Notes under the pieces: model-generated | The model's input: only the letters and a program-made list of their open reading frames with translations | What the model was told of the DNA's origin: nothing | Database searches by the model: none | Translations under genes and position numbers: made by a program | In this document: positions 58,465-64,000 of the stretch, piece after piece | Layout of the letters: every line of letters begins with the position of its first letter | Position numbering within the stretch: the first letter of the stretch is position 1 | Origin: Pseudonectria foliicola | Lineage: Eukaryota > Ascomycota > Sordariomycetes > Hypocreales > Nectriaceae | Assembly (NCBI GenBank): GCA_003693505.1 | Contig: QUZD01000031.1 | Location: 257,322-321,321 of the forward strand | Length of the DNA stretch: 64,000 nucleotides | Reading direction: 5' to 3'

Positions 58465-61400
58465 GACCCTGTGAATGAGAAGCAGAGGTCCTAGTCAGAG
58501 CTGTTATGGCACATGAACTTTCTAGATCGTGAATGAAACGTGATCATGAGCGTCTTGGTCTCTCTCATTGTGCAGAACGGCTGCGGAGTCCTTATGTGAA
58601 AGTTCTCGAGATAGCGCCGGTGCGATGGCCGGTCAGAACACCATCACGCGTCGCGGATTCCCACATGATGGCTTATTTTAGGTACAAGAAAGCGGGATAG
58701 TATGATCTGATTTCCCGTCAATGGTGGTTAAAACACCTGGGAACTTTCGTTTGCCGCTCATTAAACTCGCACCGGCAGCAAACCGACACTTGATGCCCAT
58801 GTCTCGGGATCGGCATTGCTCTCGGAAGAGCCCCGAGGCATATATAGAGGATGCTTTGGAAAAGAAAACTCCACTAGTTTGGGTCCGCTGGTTCTCTTCT
58901 TTGCCTGTAGCTGTTGCAAGATTGCGTCTGCTGTTTAGAGGGAATATCTCAGGAGAAGCGCAGATCATGCCAGTACCATTGGATGATGGTTAGCGAAAAC
59001 TCCAAGTCAGCGACGTGCAAGCTGCAAACCGACCAGGCAAACGACCCAAGTCAAAAGGCTCACCGGAAGCTTGCAGAAGACAGTCCGGGATGATAACGGG
59101 AGGAGGCATGGCCGCTGCTTTCAGGCGAGGCCACGCTTTGACGGTGGTACGAGAGGCCATGTTTCGGAGAGTTGGATCGCGCGATACGGCAAAGGCGACA
59201 ACGCACAGAAAGTTACACCTAGGGAACAAGAGGCCCAGAAATAGTTGTCGGAGATATGGAGGCATTTCAGAAAAACCAGGCAAGCGGTTTCATGGATTTG
59301 ATGCATCCTATACTTTGTCAAATTTTCCTCGTGCAGATATCTACCAATGGTCTCCAAAGTCCAGCCTCGACTCCGAGAATTTGAGTTCGACGGCTCTTGG
59401 TCTGCTTGTGGATGCATCGTGGGAGACGCCTGGCTACTAGTTCTGCCAAGAGGGGAATGCTGCCCGAAGTCCCGGCCCAATTCCAGCCCAAGCCTCCGTT
59501 ACACAAGCAGTGGTCATTCGAAAACACTTAGGTTGTAGGTATCAGCTGAAGACACCTTGAACGTGTAGAGCCAATGACTTGCGTGGAAATATACCGTGTG
59601 GCCTATTGACGTCTCGTCACAACAAATACAGACAACGTCTTTGGCGGTGCAAAGCGGACGCCGACGCTGAGGTTCTGGGCCGCTGCAGTAGTCAAGACTG
59701 GCCGTTGAGATAGTACGGAGCCTTTGTAGGCTCATGTTTCACGAAAGGCTGGTGCTGCGCCTCGCTGAGACCTTTTGGCAAAAGCCAAGATGCATGATCT
59801 ACTGAATTCAGCAATTGATCGTTGGAGAAAAGCCACTGAGTCTTGGTCCGGCTGCACTCCATGCACGTTGCCATGGTCAGCCTCTCGGCGGAATCCTCAG
59901 CCTTCAAGACCAGCCATTATTTGTAATGATTTCCCATCACGTCTATAGGTACGTGTGTATACAATCAGACGGAAGCGGAACTTCATCCGATGCTATTTCT
60001 ATCATCAGCTGCCGCATCTGAGTTTCCATTGTACGGGGAGTCTCCCGTCAATATACCTGCCAGTGCCGTGTTACTGTAGGCCTGCTATGCTGGGCTTTCA
60101 CGATGGGCAGGCGGAGAACTATATATACACATACCGTAGAAGCAGTCTTGAGTCGCCTTCATGCTCCATAAGTCAGTTTAAGATGGGCGATGCTTGAGTC
60201 TACCCCCTCAGTAAATTTTGGAAGGTGTACGAACATGGCGTAAGAATCGTAAGGACAAACAAGCTTCCCTGGGTGCACTTTCGAATTTCTGTTACGAGCA
60301 AACACATGTAAGTCCCCGTAACTAGAAGGCTCTCCTATTGGCAACGAGACAACAAGCCAAAGAAGGGCGTTGTGTCACTTGTTGGTAACGGAGGCATGTC
60401 CGAGACACGCACAATTACGGTCTCTGCCACCATCATCAACAACAAGCATTGCGCCATCATGCGAAAACGAAAAATCTCTGTGGTCCAGCTCTCTTTCCGT
60501 CACTTCATCCTTACCATCTCCTTGGACTCGAAACCTTCGCTCTACATGCTTGTCTTGAAGTGACGCTTCAATGGGCAAAATAGCTTGTGTAGATCATTAG
60601 AGATCAGCCGCTACCCACCGCAGGTCTATCACCGATCTTCCTTGCTCCGATCTCTTTGGTCCTGGGATGCCACTTGGAGTCAGTGGGGGAGTCCCGATTT
60701 ACAAAGCCACATTTCTTGATTGACTACATGCAGGCGTATGTAGGTGACTCGCCGGGCCTGAGCTTCTTCCCAGCCAGAGGCGATTGGCAACTCTTCGCAG
60801 ATATTCGCGGACGGAGCTGGCGGTACGTTGTCGATGACTGCACCGGCAAGGCTCTTGGTCAGCGTGCCAGTGGTTGTTTACAACAATGTTGCAGTATTGA
60901 ATGACGGGGCCAAGAATCTGTTGGCCGTCGCCGATCAATGTCGGCATAATAGCTTGGTAGTGAATTCCACTCGCCGGCATAATAGCTTGGTAGTGAATTC
61001 CACTCGCACCTCTGTCGTAAGCCTCGGCGTGTATCCCCAAGTCTCTCAACATTTCAAGTCGTCGTCCATCTTCGGCCTATCGGAAGCGAATCCTGCGTCA
61101 GTTTTTACTTGTTGCTTGAACTGGTACGCTCCTTGCATGGACATGTTTTCCTCGCTGTGTGTGTGCGGCAAGGGCTGTGTCAAGCTGACCTTCGCAAGTT
61201 ACATTATACATAGAGTGACAGCATGCCTGTCAGCCAACTAACCATTTGTCCTGCTAGATTTGACCACTTGTCCAAGGGCTTGGGCATATACTATAGTATT
61301 CTTCCCTTGTTTCGGCTGTTTTCGTGTTAGCACCAGCTGTTTCCCCGGCCTTTGACGACCCATGGTCGAATAACCTGACTATCGCCCGGAACTCTGCAGC

Positions 61401-62725
61401 ACTCTCTATTCCACCACCGCCTGGCCGGTGAGAAGAGATAACTATGCTGCCTTCCGCTGTTAATTTGAATAAATGAAGCGAAGCCTGCAAGTAGCCGCAC
61501 ACGATATGACGCAAGCACGAGGTGATGGGTGGCTATGGACGCTACTCATCTTACCTATCTATTTGTGTTATGTAGCGTGTAATCTCTCCGCCATGTCTGA
61601 GGCTTACCACCTTGTGTACCATTCAGCATGCAGCACGTGCTGGACGCCTTATGCGGACTGGTATTTCGAGGCATGCGCCCCGTAATCTTTGGGCCATCAT
61701 CTTTGGGCTGCAAGCTGCAACCTGTATACAAGTTACTGTCATCTACAAGCACTAGGACGTGGTACATGCTATGTAGGTGTATACCTGGGGAATGCCAGCA
61801 CCGCCCTCTATGACTCAAATACAGTAGGGCTTCGCTAGAAACCCGATGCCAAGCTAACGGATTTCCTTCCGTATTTTGGACGTGAGCTCCGGGTGATGTT
61901 ACATCATGAAGTTACAGTGTGTTGCCTACTGGCATCTGCTGGTGTCTTGGCATCTGTGAGTACAGGTTCGATGAGTAGCTACCAAATAGCCTGGTCGGGT
62001 TTCTGTCCTCTCGAAGTCACGAAACCTGATGGCTGATTTCCCCCGTCGCTTCTGTGCTATGCTGCATCATAGTTCAAAATTCGGTCTTGAGAAGCCTCTT
62101 CGCGGGTTATTCTTGGGGGAAACCCGCCATTCACAGGCAGGTTGTCTGCCCATCATTCTATTTCCTCAATGAATAACACTTTACGTTATACTCGCTCAAC
62201 ATCTTGGCTCCCAATAGATCCATTACCCGTATCATTGCCTTCAAAAAGTACCACACCTGTTCGTACTGCCTGCACTTGCTATAGGCTGCCTGGTACTGAA
62301 CTTCGCCACAATTACATTTGTTCAGCCTGTTCAAGCGCCCTACAAGAAGGCTAAAACAGATTTCGGTATCTTTTTGCTCCAACGAGAGCCGCAGGACAGG
62401 ATCATGCGAGCTGGGCGCCTTGAAAAGTTTCTCATCTTGTGCCGTCCGATACCTCACGCTGGCCATCCCATCCTGAACTGGCCTCCAAAAGTGGTCCCTC
62501 TTCAGTTTTGGATCGTTAATCAGGGGGTTCTTGCTGCCACGTCGATGGAACGGCCAGCTTCGTGCATACTTTGGGCACCAAATTGTTCTCGGGCTGCTGG
62601 TCTATCATCAATCTCGTGACGGCAATAGGCCAAAACCGGGCCTTTTTGGACCCTTCGAGTTTGGAATTGCTAGCTCAGCTGGTATTAGCAGCACAAGGCG
62701 TCTCAACTTTCCCGTCAGAGTCACC
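58465..62725. other. Long gene-free interval
   Basis: About 4.26 kb with no gene I can support. Frames of 60-140 codons overlap on both strands. The longest, minus strand 60699-61052 and plus strand 60828-61241, both cross a perfect 33-bp tandem duplication. No transposon ends, long inverted repeats or tRNA were seen. Confidence 0.45.
60942..61007. repeat. Perfect 33-bp tandem duplication
   Basis: Two identical 33-base units, 60942-60974 and 60975-61007, lie head to tail in otherwise non-repetitive DNA. The unit starts cggcataatagcttgg. Absence of any difference suggests a recent event. Confidence 0.95.
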
Positions 62726-63739
62726 ATGGCTGAGGTTTTTGGGGTCGCCGCTTCCGCGACCCAACTGGCAGTGATGAGCTTTTCTTTGCTTGATCTCATT
62801 GCGAAGATAAAAGGAGGGTCGTCTACCCTCGAGAGATACCACCAACAACTTCAGGAACTTGAATCACTCTCACATACCATTTCTCGGAACCCTCTTCTTC
62901 AAACCCCGGAAGTCGGTGCTTACACAGAAGCACTCTTGTCCAGCATATCTAACAGTTCACTCAACTCGTTGCTTCGAAAGAGTCGAATCCATCGCACTTG
63001 GAGTTTCCTTCATCGTGAGAAGGATCTTCTGTCTCTTTTTGAAACCCTTGAGAGGCGAAAGTCAAGCCTTTCGCTGCTCATTGAAAGTATTCAAGCCACC
63101 GCTCTGCATCAAATTCAATCCGATCTACGAGTTATGGCCAGAGAGGGGATGCCTAGCACGGACAGCAAGTCGTCGCAAGTGGTCATTACCCCAATGGAGA
63201 AGGCCAGGTCCGGCTTCCCAGTCATGGACTCGCATATGGTCGGGCTTCCAAGACACTTGAATCCACTCTTCGAGAGCAAGAGCGCAGTCGATCTCGAGCT
63301 CGCCTCCGCTCGAAATGCACGGCCTTCATACACAAGCAATGTTGGGAACAACAAGACTCAGAACCCTGGCACTGGAGACCGAGGATTCAAGAACATGTGC
63401 TTCAACAACACCTTGGCCGGTCACAATGTGAATCAAATCAACGGATCGAGGTTCAAAATCAATGGCCGACTTTCGCAAGCTCTTTCAGCCAACAATCCTC
63501 CAGCACGCCTGTCTTTCAACAAAGCTGTAAAGAAGGGGAATGGAACCCAGCTAAACGGGACGCATGTGACATTCTGCAATAAGCTAGATGGGGCAGTGAT
63601 ACCTCATCAAAACGGCGAGTTCAATGACTGCATTGCTGTATCTTGCCCATTCAACAACAGCAATGCCAACTGTGAGCAGATAAATGGTCTCGTTGTCGAC
63701 ATGGACGAAAACGCTTACTTCCAAGACGAGAGGGATTGA
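62726..63739 (+). CDS. STAND-type fungal N-terminal domain protein with C-terminal NG-rich repeats
   Basis: 337 residues, intronless, from an ATG in a good context (gtcaccATGgct). The frame is open upstream, but MAEVFGVAASATQLAVMSFS is the usual start of fungal NLR/STAND N-terminal domains. Residues 1-130 are helical (LLDLIAKIKG, LERYHQQLQELESLSHTI, RTWSFLHREKDLLSLFETLE) and resemble this domain family. No NACHT or NB-ARC follows. Instead, after a Ser-rich linker, residues 223-325 have four related units with pattern xFNN/K...G-x-N-x-x-Q-I/L-N-G: CFNNTLAGHNVNQINGSRF, SFNKAVKKGNGTQLNGTHV, TFCNKLDGAVIPHQNGEF and PFNNSNANCEQINGLVV. Such Asn/Gly repeats resemble beta-solenoid, amyloid-signalling type tails (inference). 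An adaptor role in heterokaryon incompatibility or immunity is a guess. Confidence 0.72.
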   Translation: MAEVFGVAASATQLAVMSFSLLDLIAKIKGGSSTLERYHQQLQELESLSHTISRNPLLQTPEVGAYTEALLSSISNSSLNSLLRKSRIHRTWSFLHREKDLLSLFETLERRKSSLSLLIESIQATALHQIQSDLRVMAREGMPSTDSKSSQVVITPMEKARSGFPVMDSHMVGLPRHLNPLFESKSAVDLELASARNARPSYTSNVGNNKTQNPGTGDRGFKNMCFNNTLAGHNVNQINGSRFKINGRLSQALSANNPPARLSFNKAVKKGNGTQLNGTHVTFCNKLDGAVIPHQNGEFNDCIAVSCPFNNSNANCEQINGLVVDMDENAYFQDERD

Positions 63740-64000
63740 TTTGTAGCGTGCTTAACATGCAGAGAGGTGCCAAATACATAAGCTGGTCAAGTGGTTTTCA
63801 AAGCTGGTGAACATCATGGTCAATGCCATGGTCATAGTGTGTTGTTAAAGTCTAAGAGAATGGAAGCCCATCGGTTTTCTGATTTATATTTGTGTTTCCT
63901 TTTGCACCGACCCACGCCAGATCTACCCCTGGTTTCTAGCAGCTTTTTCTCCAAACAGGAGCCTACGTTTTCTTAGGATATCAAAGCAGTATCATGTTCA

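Overview
The window is nuclear DNA from a filamentous ascomycete, most likely a hypocrealean Sordariomycete. Evidence: genes are split by short introns (45-185 nt) with GTANGY-type donors; the proteins include fungal-specific families (class II hydrophobin, CFEM adhesin, PDR-type ABC pump, Zn2Cys6 regulator, siderophore transporter, cutinase). The edge gene resembles the Mad1 adhesin of Metarhizium-type insect pathogens, which hints at Clavicipitaceae, but this placement is inference only. No rRNA, tRNA, CRISPR array or intact transposon was seen. Gene models below were rebuilt by hand from splice signals and frame continuity; all intact models close in frame.

Layout. 1-921: 3' part of a GPI-anchored CFEM adhesin. 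1739-3968: peroxisomal acyl-CoA/4-coumarate-CoA ligase-like enzyme. 6057-7863: GPI-anchored aspartic protease. 9328-14189: divergent housekeeping pair, mitochondrial ATP12 chaperone and COPI gamma subunit SEC21. 14528-14990: Dabb-domain protein. 15653-16066: class II hydrophobin. 17665-19269: secreted GH43 glycosidase. 20328-23053: C2H2 protein of unknown role. 24326-26324: an MFS permease gene with an in-frame stop and a frameshift (probable pseudogene), lying downstream of a Zn2Cys6 regulator (27357-29712). 31253-35592: PDR/ABCG multidrug pump. 35985-38543: deaminase-family protein and an SRPK-like kinase. 40650-42300: two GNAT acetyltransferases, tail to tail. 42798-44794: siderophore iron transporter with a paired GATA-type site upstream. 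46364-49228: large FUSC/ArAE-like membrane protein. 50014-50820: cutinase. 52186-53372: conserved fungal protein of unknown function. 54763-56850: alpha/beta hydrolase. 57634-58464: kinase-like protein lacking DFG. 62726-63739: protein with a fungal NLR-type N-terminal region and NG-rich repeats. About 4.2 kb before it (58465-62725) holds no gene I can support.

How the genes work together. There is no PKS, NRPS or terpene synthase, so no biosynthetic cluster is claimed. The window mixes housekeeping genes with a surface/secretion set (adhesin, hydrophobin, GPI protease, GH43, cutinase) and a transport set (MFS, ABC, siderophore permease, FUSC-like) typical of a host- or plant-associated fungus. 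The least ordinary items are the broken MFS gene next to a regulator, the paired SreA-type GATA site, the hydrophobin with competing splice acceptors, and the repeat-bearing STAND-like protein at the right end.
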